A stretch of DNA of 64,000 nucleotides from Streptomyces griseomycini (GCF_014203535.1 NZ_JACHJI010000022.1:1-64000); one strand, 5' to 3'; positions 7,505 through 16,774 are shown, counted from the first letter of the stretch. Numbers and translations are program-made. Notes: generated from the letters alone by a model not told the origin.

Positions 7505-8395
7505 ATGCGTGCTGCAGTGGTGACGTCGTTCGGTGGGCCCGAGGCCGTGCGGGTCGTGGAAGCGGAGGTGCCGGAGCCGGGGGCGCGGCAGGTGCGGATC
7601 AAGGTCGCGGCGGCGGCGCTGAACCCGGTGGACGCGGGGGTGCGGGAGGGCGTCTTCGGTGGTGCGGGCGAGCCGATCGGGCTCGGCTGGGACGTCGCGG
7701 GGACGGTCGACGCGACCGGGGCGGCGACCGCGTGGAGCGTCGGCGACGAGGTGGTGGCGCTCGACCACGGCATGGTCAAGCCGCTGGGCGCGCACGCCGA
7801 GTACGTCGTCGTCCCCGCCGGCGCGGTGGCGCGTGCGCCGCGGACGGCCGGCGCGGAGCACGCGGCGACGCTTCCCCTGAACGCGCTGACGGCCGCCCAG
7901 GCCCTGGACCTGCTGGAGGTGCCCCCGGGCGGGTCGCTGCTGGTGACGGGCGCGGCGGGCGCGGTCGGCGGATACGCCGTCCAGCTCGCCGCCCACCGGG
8001 GCGTGGCCGTCACCGGCCTCGCCCGGGAGGGCGACGAGGAGCTCGTGCGCTCCCTCGGCGCCGCGCACTTCTCGGCGGGTGCCGTGGAGGCGAAGGGCTT
8101 CGACGCCGTACTGGACGCGGCGGTCCTGGGCGAGCGGGCCCTGGCGTGGGTGCGGGACGGGGGCGCCTACGCCGGCGTCATCCCGCAGGCGGCCCCGACG
8201 GCGGAGCGCGGGGTGCGGGTGGCCGCCGTCGAGGTGGCCACCGACGGGGCCCGCCTGGCGGAGCTGGTCCGGCTGGTGGACGAGGGGGTGCTGACCCTCC
8301 GGGTCGCCGGGACGTACGCCCTGGACGACGCGGGCAAGGCCCACGCCCGGCTCGCGGAGGGCGGGGTGCGGGGGCGGCTGGTGCTGGTGCCGTAG
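7505..8395 (+). CDS. Zinc-free quinone oxidoreductase-like NADP-dependent reductase
   Basis: A 296-residue medium-chain dehydrogenase/reductase of the quinone oxidoreductase class. The N-terminal GroES-like half has ALNPVDAGVREG and GLGWDVAGTV but lacks the catalytic and structural zinc ligands of alcohol dehydrogenases. The cofactor motif GAAGAVGGYAVQLA lies near residue 150. Such enzymes reduce quinones or enones with NADPH. GGGAG lies 9 bases upstream of the ATG. It is divergent from an HxlR regulator across an operator-like dyad, so induction by electrophiles is a reasonable inference. Confidence 0.88.
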   Translation: MRAAVVTSFGGPEAVRVVEAEVPEPGARQVRIKVAAAALNPVDAGVREGVFGGAGEPIGLGWDVAGTVDATGAATAWSVGDEVVALDHGMVKPLGAHAEYVVVPAGAVARAPRTAGAEHAATLPLNALTAAQALDLLEVPPGGSLLVTGAAGAVGGYAVQLAAHRGVAVTGLAREGDEELVRSLGAAHFSAGAVEAKGFDAVLDAAVLGERALAWVRDGGAYAGVIPQAAPTAERGVRVAAVEVATDGARLAELVRLVDEGVLTLRVAGTYALDDAGKAHARLAEGGVRGRLVLVP

Positions 8396-8454
8396 CCCTC
8401 CGGCCGGGGAGGGCGGGGACGGGGGAATAGGCGGTGCGGGGTGGTCGTTCAGGG

Positions 8455-8473
8455 GTATAGTTGAACGGTCAAC
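8455..8473 (+). promoter_or_regulatory. Promoter with overlapping operator
   Basis: A TATAGT -10 box (8455-8460) abuts the near-perfect dyad GTTGA/TCAAC (8460-8473) just upstream of the monooxygenase operon. The TTGAACGGTCAA core resembles MarR/PadR-type operators, so a repressor probably blocks this promoter; the regulator is not identified. Confidence 0.55.
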
Positions 8474-8493
8474 AACCTGGAGGGTGAGCGACC

Positions 8494-9606
8494 ATGCAGT
8501 TCGGGATCTTCAGTGTCGGGGACGTCACGCCCGACCCGACCACGGGGCGCACGCCGACCGAGCGCGAGCGGATCAAGGCCATGGTCGCCATCGCGCTGAA
8601 GGCGGAGGAGGTGGGCCTGGACGTGTTCGCGACCGGTGAGCACCACAACCCGCCGTTCGTGCCGTCCTCGCCGACCACCATGCTCGGCTACGTCGCGGCC
8701 CGCACCGAACGGCTGGTGCTGTCCACCTCCACCACCCTGATCACCACGAACGACCCGGTGAAGATCGCCGAGGACTTCGCGATGCTCCAGCACCTGGCCG
8801 ACGGCCGGGTGGACCTGATGATGGGCCGCGGCAACACCGGGCCGGTCTACCCCTGGTTCGGGCAGGACATCCGGCAGGGCATCAACCTGGCGGTCGAGAA
8901 CTACGCCCTGCTGCACCGGCTGTGGCGCGAGGACGTGGTCGACTGGGAGGGGAAGTTCCGCACCCCGCTGCAGGGCTTCACCTCCACGCCCCGCCCGCTG
9001 GACGGCGTGCCGCCGTTCGTCTGGCACGGCTCGATCCGCTCGCCGGAGATCGCCGAGCAGGCCGCGTACTACGGCGACGGCTTCTTCCACAACAACATCT
9101 TCTGGCCGGCCGACCACACCAGGCGGATGGTCGAGCTGTACCGGACCCGGTACGCCCACTACGGGCACGGCACGCCCGAGCAGGCGATCGTCGGCCTGGG
9201 CGGGCAGGTGTTCATGCGGAGGAACTCCCAGGACGCGGTGCGCGAGTTCCGGCCGTACTTCGACGTCGCGCCGGTCTACGGGCACGGGCCGTCGCTGGAG
9301 GAGTTCACCGCGCAGACCCCGCTGACCGTGGGCTCCCCGCAGCAGGTGATCGAGAAGACGCTGTCGTTCCGCGAGTACGCCGGCGACTACCAGCGCCAGC
9401 TGTTCCTGATGGACCACGCCGGGCTGCCGCTGAAGACCGTGCTGGAGCAGCTCGACCTGCTCGGCGAGGAGGTCGTGCCGGTGCTGCGCGAGGAGTTCGC
9501 CAAGGGCCGCCCGGCGGACGTGCCGGACGCGCCCACCCACAGCTCGCTGCTGGCCGGCGCCAAGGGCGCCAAGGGCGCCGAGGACAAGGAAGGGGCACGG
9601 GCATGA
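8494..9606 (+). CDS. LLM-class flavin-dependent monooxygenase
   Basis: A 370-residue luciferase-like TIM-barrel oxidoreductase. It shows EEVGLDVFATGEHHNPPF and RLVLSTSTTLITTNDPVKIAEDFAMLQHLADGRVD (split here over several strands), plus the substrate loop GRGNTGPVYPWFG. These enzymes use reduced FMN and oxygen. The partner flavin reductase is encoded immediately downstream with an ATGA overlap, giving a two-component monooxygenase. The substrate is unknown. GGAGGGTGAG precedes the ATG. The C-terminus ends in an AKGAKGAEDKEG tail encoded by a short duplication. Confidence 0.9.
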   Translation: MQFGIFSVGDVTPDPTTGRTPTERERIKAMVAIALKAEEVGLDVFATGEHHNPPFVPSSPTTMLGYVAARTERLVLSTSTTLITTNDPVKIAEDFAMLQHLADGRVDLMMGRGNTGPVYPWFGQDIRQGINLAVENYALLHRLWREDVVDWEGKFRTPLQGFTSTPRPLDGVPPFVWHGSIRSPEIAEQAAYYGDGFFHNNIFWPADHTRRMVELYRTRYAHYGHGTPEQAIVGLGGQVFMRRNSQDAVREFRPYFDVAPVYGHGPSLEEFTAQTPLTVGSPQQVIEKTLSFREYAGDYQRQLFLMDHAGLPLKTVLEQLDLLGEEVVPVLREEFAKGRPADVPDAPTHSSLLAGAKGAKGAEDKEGARA

Positions 9607-10229
9607 GGCTCGTCGTCGTGTCCGCCGGACTGAGCGTGCCGTCGTCCACCCGGCTGCTCGGCGACCGTCTGGCCGCGGTCGCCGCCCCGGCCGCCACCGC
9701 CCCCGACCCCGCCCCGGCCGACGTCCGGGTGATCGAGCTGCGCGACCTCGCCGTGGAGATCGCGCACACCTTCACCAACGGGTTCCCGGGCCGGGCGCTG
9801 GCCGACGCGTTCGACGCGGTGGCGGAGGCCGACGGTCTGATCGTGGTCACGCCGGTGTTCTCGGCGTCCTACAGCGGCCTGTTCAAGTCGTTCTTCGACG
9901 CGCTGAGCGTCACCGACGAGGAGGCCCTGGCAGGGAAGCCGGTGCTGATCGCCGCGACCGGCGGCACCGCCCGGCACTCCCTCGTCCTCGACCACGCCCT
10001 GCGCCCGCTCTTCGCCCACCTCAAGGCCGTCGTCGTCCCCACCGGCGTCTACGCCGCCTCCGAGGACTGGGGCGCCGAGGGCCTGGACGGACGCGTCACA
10101 CGGGCGGCCGGGGAACTGGCCGCGCTGATGGCGGGGCTGTCCACCGCCCGTCCCCTGCCCAAGCGCGACTCCTTCGAGGAGGTCACGCCGTTCGAGGAGC
10201 GGCTCGCCGCGCTGCGGCCCACCGGGTGA
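9603..10229 (+). CDS. NADPH-dependent FMN reductase (CE1759-like)
   Basis: A 208-residue flavodoxin-fold reductase starting MRLVVVSAGLSVPSSTRLLGDRL, the flavin phosphate-binding turn. It continues with VVTPVFSASYSGLFKSFFDAL and the ATGGTARHSLVLDHALRPLF segment. This is the pattern of the FMN reductases paired with LLM monooxygenases in actinobacteria. It overlaps the upstream gene by four bases, so the two are co-translated, and it presumably supplies FMNH2 to the monooxygenase. Confidence 0.9.
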   Translation: MRLVVVSAGLSVPSSTRLLGDRLAAVAAPAATAPDPAPADVRVIELRDLAVEIAHTFTNGFPGRALADAFDAVAEADGLIVVTPVFSASYSGLFKSFFDALSVTDEEALAGKPVLIAATGGTARHSLVLDHALRPLFAHLKAVVVPTGVYAASEDWGAEGLDGRVTRAAGELAALMAGLSTARPLPKRDSFEEVTPFEERLAALRPTG

Positions 10230-10246
10230 GGGCGCAGTAAGAAGCG

Positions 10247-10271
10247 GGCCCCGGTGCCGCCCACCGGGGCC
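10247..10271 (+). terminator. Hairpin terminator after flavin reductase
   Basis: A perfect 10-bp stem (GGCCCCGGTG at 10247-10256 with CACCGGGGCC at 10262-10271) and a 5-base loop lie 17 bases after the stop codon and before the two-component genes. Confidence 0.6.
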
Positions 10272-10302
10272 GGTGGGCCGCGACGGTTGGCACACTGGGC
10301 CC

Positions 10303-11040
10303 GTGCCGCACACCGTTCTGCTCGCCGAAGACGACCGCGCCATCCGCAACGCCCTGGAGCGCGCCCTGACCCTGGAGGGCTACCGGGTCACGGCGGTCGC
10401 CGACGGCGTCGAGGCCCTCGCGCAGGTCCACCGCAGCCGGCCCGACGTGCTGGTGCTGGACGTGATGATGCCCGGCATCGACGGACTCCAGGTGTGCCGG
10501 GTGCTGCGCGCCGAGGGCGACCGCACGCCCGTGCTGATGCTGACGGCGCTGGTGGAGACCGCCGACCGGATCGCGGGACTGGACGCGGGCGCCGACGACT
10601 ACGTCGTCAAGCCGTTCGACGTCGAGGAGGTCTTCGCCCGGCTGCGCGCCCTGCTGCGCCGGACCCGGCCCGACCCGTGGCCCGAGCCGGAGAACGGCGA
10701 GGCTCCCGCCGCCGAGCCGCCGAAGCCGCAGGCCTCCGGGCGGTTCGTCGAGGCGGCCGGGGTGCGCATGGACCCGCAGGCCCGCCGGGCCTGGCGGGGC
10801 GGGCGGGAGCTGGAGCTGACCCGCACCGAGTTCGAACTGCTGGAGCCGCTGGTCGGCAACGCGGGCGTCGTCCTGGACCACTCCACCATCTACGACCGCA
10901 TCTGGGGCTACGACTTCGGCCCCGGCTCCAAGAACCTCGCCGTCTACGTCGGCTACCTGCGCCGCAAGCTCGACGAGCCCGGCGCGCCGCAGCTGATCCA
11001 CACGGTGCGCGGGGTGGGTTACGTGCTGCGGGAGGACTGA
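10303..11040 (+). CDS. OmpR-family response regulator
   Basis: A 245-residue response regulator; I start it at GTG 10303 (VPHTVLLAEDDRAIR) because the receiver domain begins there. The acidic pair EDD, the phospho-acceptor Asp in VLVLDVMMPG, the conserved Thr in LMLTAL and the Lys in VVKPFD are all present. After a proline-rich linker the winged-helix output domain shows LTRTEFELLEPLVGN and AVYVGYLRRKLDE, ending GVGYVLRED. It lies two bases upstream of its sensor kinase. Its arrangement resembles MprA/CseB-type systems, but the signal cannot be inferred. Confidence 0.92.
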   Translation: MPHTVLLAEDDRAIRNALERALTLEGYRVTAVADGVEALAQVHRSRPDVLVLDVMMPGIDGLQVCRVLRAEGDRTPVLMLTALVETADRIAGLDAGADDYVVKPFDVEEVFARLRALLRRTRPDPWPEPENGEAPAAEPPKPQASGRFVEAAGVRMDPQARRAWRGGRELELTRTEFELLEPLVGNAGVVLDHSTIYDRIWGYDFGPGSKNLAVYVGYLRRKLDEPGAPQLIHTVRGVGYVLRED

Positions 11041-11041
11041 C

Positions 11042-12523
11042 GTGTCCCCGGGCGCGCCCGACGCCCCCGGCGCTCCGGGCCGCGCGTACCGGCCGCCGGC
11101 CGTGCGGCGGGGGCTGCGGCTGCTGTCGCTGGGCACCACCTTCGCGGTGGCGTTCGCGACGATCACCGCCACGGTGACCCTCCTGGTCGGCTTCCTGTCC
11201 TACAACGCGGCCGCCCGGCTGGTGCGGGTGGACCAGCAGTCCGTGTTCGACGAGGTCGTCCAGGACCTGCGCGGCGAGGTGCGGGAGAACCTGATGACAC
11301 CGGTCGACTTCTCCTCCACCGCCCCCGGCCACGACCTGGTGCGGCCCGCCCGGACCGACGTCCAGGTGCTCGGGCCGGACGGCAGCGTCTTCGACCCGGG
11401 CAGTCCGGGGCTGCCGGTGGTCGCCGCCGACCGCCGGATCGCGGGCGCCGCCGCCGCCGGGGAGGTGGTCGTGCACGGGGGCGTCGACGTCGGCGACGAC
11501 GTCTACCGCGTCGCGACCGTCTCGCTGGGCGGCGGCCGGGGCGCGGTGCAGGTCGCGCAGGAGTTCAGCGACACCGAGGACCTGCTGCGGGCCCTCCAGC
11601 GGCGCACGCTGGTCCTGATGACGGCGGTGGTGGTCGCCGCCGGGCTGTTCGGCTGGTGGCTGGCCCGGCGCATCACCCGACGGCTCGTCGTCCTCACCGC
11701 CGCCGCCGAGAACGTCGCCCGCACCCGCCGGCTCGGCATCCAGGTGCCCGTCGCCGGCTACGACGAGGTGGGCCGCCTCGGCCGGGCCTTCGACCGGATG
11801 CTGGGCCGGCTCGCCCAGTCCGAGGAGGACCAGCGCCGCCTGGTGCAGGACGCCGGGCACGAGCTGCGCACCCCGCTCACCTCGCTGCGCACCAACATCT
11901 CCCTGCTGCGCCGCATCGACGAACTGCCGCCCGGCACCCGTGAGGAACTCGTCGCCGATCTCACCCAGGAGGCCCGCGAGCTGACCGACCTGGTCAACGA
12001 GCTCGTCGACCTCGCGGCCGGCCAGTCCGACACCGAGCCGCCGCAGCGGGTCGACCTCGCCGACGTCGCCGAGGACGTGGCGGGACTGGCCCGGCGCCGC
12101 AGCGGGCGGGAGATCACGGTCCGGGCGAGCGGCGACACCACGACCGACGGGCGGCCCGGGATGCTCACGCGGGCGCTGTCCAACCTGGTCGAGAACGCCG
12201 TCAAGTTCGACCGGGACGGCGGGGCGCCCGTGGAGATCTGCGTCGCCGGCCCCGCCCGGCCGGGCACGGTGCGGGTGGAGGTGCGCGACCGGGGGCCCGG
12301 GATCGCCGACGACGACCTGGTCCGGGTCTTCGACCGCTTCTACCGCGCCGCCGACGCCCGTTCCCTCCCCGGCTCCGGGCTCGGCCTGTCCATCGTCCGC
12401 GAGGTGGCCCTCGCGCACGGCGGAGCACCGTACGCCTTCCGGCGGGAGGGCGGCGGGACGGTGATCGGGTTCACGGTGGGCGGCGGCGCCGCGCAGCGGT
12501 CGGACGGGGACGGGACGCGCTGA
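11042..12523 (+). CDS. Sensor histidine kinase
   Basis: A 493-residue membrane kinase. Order of parts: TM1 (TFAVAFATITATVTLLVGF), an extracellular sensor region of about 120 residues, TM2 (LMTAVVVAAGLFGWWLARR), a HAMP linker, and the phospho-acceptor helix DAGHELRTPLTSLRTN. The ATP-binding domain follows with the N box SNLVENAVKF, the G1 box VRDRGPGI and the G2 box GSGLGLSIV. It starts with GTG, one base after the response regulator stop, so the two form an operon. No transporter or protease gene is attached that would show the target. Confidence 0.92.
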   Translation: MSPGAPDAPGAPGRAYRPPAVRRGLRLLSLGTTFAVAFATITATVTLLVGFLSYNAAARLVRVDQQSVFDEVVQDLRGEVRENLMTPVDFSSTAPGHDLVRPARTDVQVLGPDGSVFDPGSPGLPVVAADRRIAGAAAAGEVVVHGGVDVGDDVYRVATVSLGGGRGAVQVAQEFSDTEDLLRALQRRTLVLMTAVVVAAGLFGWWLARRITRRLVVLTAAAENVARTRRLGIQVPVAGYDEVGRLGRAFDRMLGRLAQSEEDQRRLVQDAGHELRTPLTSLRTNISLLRRIDELPPGTREELVADLTQEARELTDLVNELVDLAAGQSDTEPPQRVDLADVAEDVAGLARRRSGREITVRASGDTTTDGRPGMLTRALSNLVENAVKFDRDGGAPVEICVAGPARPGTVRVEVRDRGPGIADDDLVRVFDRFYRAADARSLPGSGLGLSIVREVALAHGGAPYAFRREGGGTVIGFTVGGGAAQRSDGDGTR

Positions 12524-13111
12524 CGGCACCGGCCGCTGTTGCTCCCGCCGGGTGCGGCGCATCCGGCCCGGGCCGCCCGACCGGGGCCCTGCGGACGCCC
12601 GGGCCCGGCGCACGGGACCTTCCGGCGCGGACCTTGTGGCGCGGGTCCTCCGGCGGGGTCCGGTCACGGCGGCCGTGAGCCCCGGGCCGTCCCTTCGTGC
12701 TCCGGTACGGGACGCGTTGCGGGAGGCCGGCCGGCGTACCGGCCCTCGAGGGCGGCGGGACTGGTCGACGCGCCGTGCGGTGGGGAACGGGTCCGGCGTA
12801 CGCCGCTGAGGGGGAGGACCGTCCCGGAGGACGGCCCGGGGCGGCTCGAGGGGCCGTCCCGGGGCGGCGCGGGAGGCGGTCCGCCGCTCGTGGTGGCGGC
12901 GGACGCGTGGTCGGGGCCGCGGCTCGGGTCCGGCCGTCTCCCGGGCCGCCGTCGGCGCGTCGGCTCGGGACCGCGGGCGTGCCGTGCCGACGGTCGGCGC
13001 CGGGAACGCCGCCGCGATCGAGGCGTACGGGCGGGCCGGGAAGCGCAGGTATGCGTGCGGGGCCGCGTACGTCGCCGTCCCGTGGGACGAGACGAGGGGA
13101 GGGGCGGCAGC
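12524..13111. other. 588-bp gap, no gene supported
   Basis: Very GC-rich sequence between the sensor kinase and the M20 peptidase. Open frames exist on both strands but none has a ribosome site together with recognisable protein features. Local dyads occur around 12815-12880 (GTCCCGGAGGACGGCCCGGGG region). It may be decayed coding DNA; I see nothing firm in it. Confidence 0.4.
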
Positions 13112-14377
13112 GTGCTGACCGACGAGGAGGGCGCCGCGCTGGCGGCGATCGACGAGGCGGCTCTGGGACGGACCCTGCGGGAACTGATCGCGGTGCCGAG
13201 CGTGACCGGGAGCGCCGCCGAGTCGGAGCTCCAGCACCTGCTGGCCGGGCGACTGGAGCGGCTCGGCCTGGAGACCGACCTGTGGCCGATGGACCTGCCC
13301 GCGCTGCGCGCCCACCCGGACTTCCCGGGCACGGAGGCGCCCCGCGAGGAGGCGTGGGGCCTGGTCGGCACCACCCCCGACGGCGGCGACGGGCCGACCC
13401 TGATCCTCCAGGGCCACGTCGACGTCGTACCGCCCGGGGACCCCGCGGCCTGGGACGGCGACCCGTTCACGCCCCGGGTGACCGGGGACCTCGTGCACGG
13501 GCGCGGGGCCTGCGACATGAAGGCCGGTCTCGCGGCGCACCTCGCCGCGCTCGCCGCGATACGGGCGGCCGGCGTACGGCTGCGCGGCCGGGTGGCCGTG
13601 CACTGCGTCGTCGGCGAGGAGGACGGCGGCCTCGGCGCGTTCGGCACCCTGCAGCGCGGTCACCGCGGCGACGCCTGCGTCATCGCCGAGCCCACCGCCG
13701 CCACGCTGATCACCGCCAACGCGGGCGCACTGACGTTCCGCATCACCGTGCCCGGCAAGGCGGCGCACGGCAGTTCGCGGGAGCTGGGGGTGAGCGCGGT
13801 CGACGCCTACCTGCCCCTGCACCGGGCGCTGGCCGCCCTGGAGACCGAGCGCAACCGCGACCCGTCGCCGCTGCTGGCCGAGTACCCGATCCCGTACGGC
13901 CTGTCGGTGGGCACGGTGCGCGCCGGGGACTGGGCGAGCAGCGTGCCCGACCTGCTGGTCGCCGAGGGCCGGCTCGGCGTACGGCTCGGCGAGGACCCGG
14001 CCGCCGCGCGCGCCGAGCTGGAGCGGTGCGTGGCCGAGGCCTGTGCCGCCGACCCCTGGCTGCGGGACCACCCGGCCACCGTGAGCTGGCCGGGCGGGCA
14101 GTTCGCGAGCGGCCGGCTGCCCGAGGGGCACGCCCTCGCGGACGTGGTCGGGTCCGCGCACGCCGACGCGACGGGCGGCCCGCGGCCGCGGCGGCGCGGG
14201 GCGACGTACGGCAGCGACCTGCGGCTCTACACCGGCGCCGGGATACCGACGCTGCAGTACGGCCCGGGGGACATCGCGGTGGCGCACAGCGAGCGGGAGC
14301 ACGTGTCGCTGCGGGAGGTGGCGGCGGCGGCACGGACGCTGGTGCTCACGGTGCTGCGGACGGTGGGGACCGGGTGA
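13112..14377 (+). CDS. M20-family metallopeptidase/deacylase (ArgE/DapE-like)
   Basis: A 421-residue di-zinc hydrolase. Metal-site motifs are in order: LQGHVDVVPPG (His and catalytic Asp), RGACDMKAGLAAHL (bridging Asp), VVGEEDGGLG (catalytic Glu and Glu ligand) and a final AHSEREHVS with the last His. The dimerisation lid starts at GALTFRITVPGKAAHGSS. The family removes acyl groups from amino acids or cleaves dipeptides; the ArgE/DapE/CPG2 subtype and substrate remain open. The start is GTG 13112 with GGGGAGGGG upstream. It is a single gene. Confidence 0.9.
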   Translation: MLTDEEGAALAAIDEAALGRTLRELIAVPSVTGSAAESELQHLLAGRLERLGLETDLWPMDLPALRAHPDFPGTEAPREEAWGLVGTTPDGGDGPTLILQGHVDVVPPGDPAAWDGDPFTPRVTGDLVHGRGACDMKAGLAAHLAALAAIRAAGVRLRGRVAVHCVVGEEDGGLGAFGTLQRGHRGDACVIAEPTAATLITANAGALTFRITVPGKAAHGSSRELGVSAVDAYLPLHRALAALETERNRDPSPLLAEYPIPYGLSVGTVRAGDWASSVPDLLVAEGRLGVRLGEDPAAARAELERCVAEACAADPWLRDHPATVSWPGGQFASGRLPEGHALADVVGSAHADATGGPRPRRRGATYGSDLRLYTGAGIPTLQYGPGDIAVAHSEREHVSLREVAAAARTLVLTVLRTVGTG

Positions 14378-14666
14378 CCGGGTGACCGGGTGAGACGGTG
14401 CGCCGCCCGTCCGCCGCGCACGGACCCCGTGCGAAACTCACCCCGTGGCGGTCGAACGCGCGTACGCGCGCGGGTCCGCGCGACACGGGGGAGCGGCTCC
14501 GGTCGGTCTTCCGCGTCCGTGAACCCCCGCGGGGCGGACCGGGGTTCACCGCGCTGCCCGGCGCGGACACATCGTCGAGGGCTTTTGTGTTATCCGGCCC
14601 TGCGCGGCGGCTCTCCTCTTGTGACAGGGCAGGACGGTCCAGGAACGAGAAGGAGCGTGGACGAGC

Positions 14667-16400
14667 GTGGCAGCGAGCAGCGGACCCGGCAGGGAGACGG
14701 TCGAGGCGGCACGGCGTGGCGACGTGCGGGCCCAGGACGAACTCGTCGCCGACTGCCTCCCGTTGGTCTACAACATCGTGGGCCGGGCCCTGAACGGGCA
14801 CCCCGACGTCGACGACGTGGTGCAGGAGACCATGCTCCGCGTCCTCGGCGCGCTCGGTTCGTTGAACGACCCCGCCTCCTTCCGGTCCTGGCTGGTGGCC
14901 GTCACCATGAACCAGATACGCCGCCACTGGCGCGACCGCCGTACGGACCGGGCCAGTTCGGGTCTGCACGACGCGTACGACGTCGCCGACCCGGGCGCCG
15001 ACTTCGTGGACCTGACGATCGTGCGGCTCGGGCTGGAGGGCCAGCGGCGCGAGGTCGCCGAGGCCACCCGCTGGCTGGACCCCGACGACCAGGCGCTGCT
15101 GTCGCTGTGGTGGCTGGAGGCGGCGGGCGAGCTGACGCGGGCGGAGGTGGCGGCCGCGCTGGAGCTGTCGCCGCAGCACACGGCGGTGCGCGTGCAGCGG
15201 ATGAAGGCGCAGCTGGAGACGGCCCGGCTGGTGGTGCGGGCGCTGTCCGCGCAGCCGCGCTGCGTGCTGCTGGACGACGTGGTCGCGACCTGGGACGCCG
15301 TTCCCTCGGCCCTGTGGCGCAAGCGCATCGCGCGCCACGCCCGGGACTGCACGGTCTGCGCGGGCCTCCAGGCGGGACTGGTGCCGGCGGAGGGCCTGCT
15401 GGTCGGGTTGGGCCTGGTGCCGGTGGCGGCCGGCCTGCTCACCGGCCTCGGCGCCGGAACGGCGGACGCGACGCCGCTGTCCTTCGCCGGGAACGCGGCG
15501 GAGGGACCGGGGGTGGTGCCCGGGGACACGGCGGCCGGGCACGCGGCGGCCGGGGACACGGCGGCCGGGGACACGGGACCGGAGCCCGCCGGTTCCCCCG
15601 CCGCGCCCCACGGGCCGGTGGCGGTGGTGGGCCCCCGTACGAGCCGTCGCGCACGGGGCCGCGAGCGGAAGCGGCGGGGCAGGACCGTCGCGGCCGTGGC
15701 CGCGGCGCTGCTGGTCACCGGCGGCACGATAGCCGGGATGGCCGTCCTGACGCCGGACGGCGAGGGGGAGACGGTGCGGCCGGCGTCCGCGGGCGGTCCG
15801 GAGTCCGCCGCGCCCACGCCCGCGGCGCCGAGTCCGTCCGCCTCCTCCTCCCCCGCGTCCTCGCCGTCGGCCTCCGCCTCGGCCGACGCGTCCCGCAAGC
15901 CGAAGCCCTCGGTCACGCCGAGCCCGGACAAGTCCGCGGCGAAGTCCTCCCCCGCCCGCACCACGGCACCCGCGAAGGCACCGGCCCGGCCGGAGGCGGC
16001 CCGGCCGTCCACGCCCGCCGCCCCCGCGGCCGGGGGCCCCGCCGCCCAGGTCCTGAGCATCACCAACTCGGAGCGCTCCAAGGCTGGTTGCGGTCCCGTG
16101 ACGCTCGACGACCGCCTGGCCAGGGCGGCCCAGCTGCACAGCGAGGACATGTCCGCCAACGACTACTTCTCCCACACCGGCAAGAACGGCAGCAGCTTCG
16201 CCGACCGGGCCAAGGACCAGGGCCACCCGAGCCCGGGCGCCGAGAACATCGCCCGGGGCCAGAACTCCGCCGCGAGCGTCATGCAGGCCTGGATGGACTC
16301 CCCGGGCCACCGCGCGAACATCCTCAACTGCTCGCTCAGGACACTGGGCGTCGGCGTGGTCACGAGCGACTGGACCTGGACCCAGGTGTTCGGCTACTGA
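14667..16400 (+). CDS. ECF-type sigma factor fused to a membrane-tethered CAP domain
   Basis: A 577-residue chimera. Residues about 10-90 are sigma region 2 (DELVADCLPLVYNIVGRAL, DVDDVVQETMLRVL). Residues about 130-180 are sigma region 4 with HTH (LTRAEVAAALELSPQHTAVRVQ). At about 222-229 there is H-x3-C-x2-C (HARDCTVC), the spacing of zinc anti-sigma domains. A transmembrane helix lies near 341-361 after a basic RRARGRERKRRGR stretch. A Ser/Pro/Ala/Lys linker leads to a CAP/SCP-PR1 domain (459-577) with HSEDM, SHTG, AENIA and SPGHRANIL. The CAP part should be outside the cell and the sigma part inside. The GTG start follows AAGGAG. The stop overlaps the convergent ArsR gene by a few bases. 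Fusion of sigma, zinc-motif and CAP in one chain is unusual. Confidence 0.85.
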   Translation: MAASSGPGRETVEAARRGDVRAQDELVADCLPLVYNIVGRALNGHPDVDDVVQETMLRVLGALGSLNDPASFRSWLVAVTMNQIRRHWRDRRTDRASSGLHDAYDVADPGADFVDLTIVRLGLEGQRREVAEATRWLDPDDQALLSLWWLEAAGELTRAEVAAALELSPQHTAVRVQRMKAQLETARLVVRALSAQPRCVLLDDVVATWDAVPSALWRKRIARHARDCTVCAGLQAGLVPAEGLLVGLGLVPVAAGLLTGLGAGTADATPLSFAGNAAEGPGVVPGDTAAGHAAAGDTAAGDTGPEPAGSPAAPHGPVAVVGPRTSRRARGRERKRRGRTVAAVAAALLVTGGTIAGMAVLTPDGEGETVRPASAGGPESAAPTPAAPSPSASSSPASSPSASASADASRKPKPSVTPSPDKSAAKSSPARTTAPAKAPARPEAARPSTPAAPAAGGPAAQVLSITNSERSKAGCGPVTLDDRLARAAQLHSEDMSANDYFSHTGKNGSSFADRAKDQGHPSPGAENIARGQNSAASVMQAWMDSPGHRANILNCSLRTLGVGVVTSDWTWTQVFGY

Positions 16401-16774
16401 CCGGCCGATCGGCCGCCGGACAGCAGCCTGCCCATCGCCGCGAGGACGGAGGGCTCGACCCGGTAGTAGACCCAGGTGCCGCGCCGCTCGGAGGTGAGCA
16501 GGCCGGCCTCCTTGAGCTTCTTCAGGTGGTGCGAGACGGTCGGCTGGGAGACGCCGACGTCGGAGATGTCGCACACGCACGCCTCGCCGCCCTCGTGCGA
16601 GGCGACGGCGGAGAACAGCCGCAGGCGCACCGGGTCGCCGAGCGCCTTGAACATCCGCGCGGCCGTCTCGGCCTCGTCGGCGGTGAACGGGCGCTCGGTG
16701 AGCGGCGGGCAGCACGGCGCCGCGGTCCCGGTCCCCTCGGGGTCGACCAGCGGCAGCACCTTCGCGTTCGACAT
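16394..16774 (-). CDS. ArsR/SmtB-family metalloregulator
   Basis: A 126-residue repressor. The HTH reads VSQPTVSHHLKKLKEAGLL and the wing RRGTWVYYRV. The metal-sensing motif in helix 3, EACVCDI, keeps the Cys-x-Cys of arsenic/cadmium sensors, and a further Cys pair (PCCPP) lies near the N-terminus. The ATG at 16774 has no ribosome site and sits inside a perfect 13-bp inverted repeat, so the message may be leaderless and autoregulated. No arsenite pump is adjacent; the nearest arsenic gene is arsC 7 kb away. Confidence 0.9.
   Translation of the reverse strand: MSNAKVLPLVDPEGTGTAAPCCPPLTERPFTADEAETAARMFKALGDPVRLRLFSAVASHEGGEACVCDISDVGVSQPTVSHHLKKLKEAGLLTSERRGTWVYYRVEPSVLAAMGRLLSGGRSAGQ

Noticed and set aside
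10607..14302. A 1231-codon - strand open frame
   Set aside because: It spans antisense to three clear genes and consists of His/Arg/Gly-rich sequence with no recognisable domain; an artefact of high GC.
14346..16715. A 789-codon - strand frame over the sigma-CAP gene
   Set aside because: Antisense shadow; the + strand has full sigma and CAP motifs, ribosome site and normal codon use.
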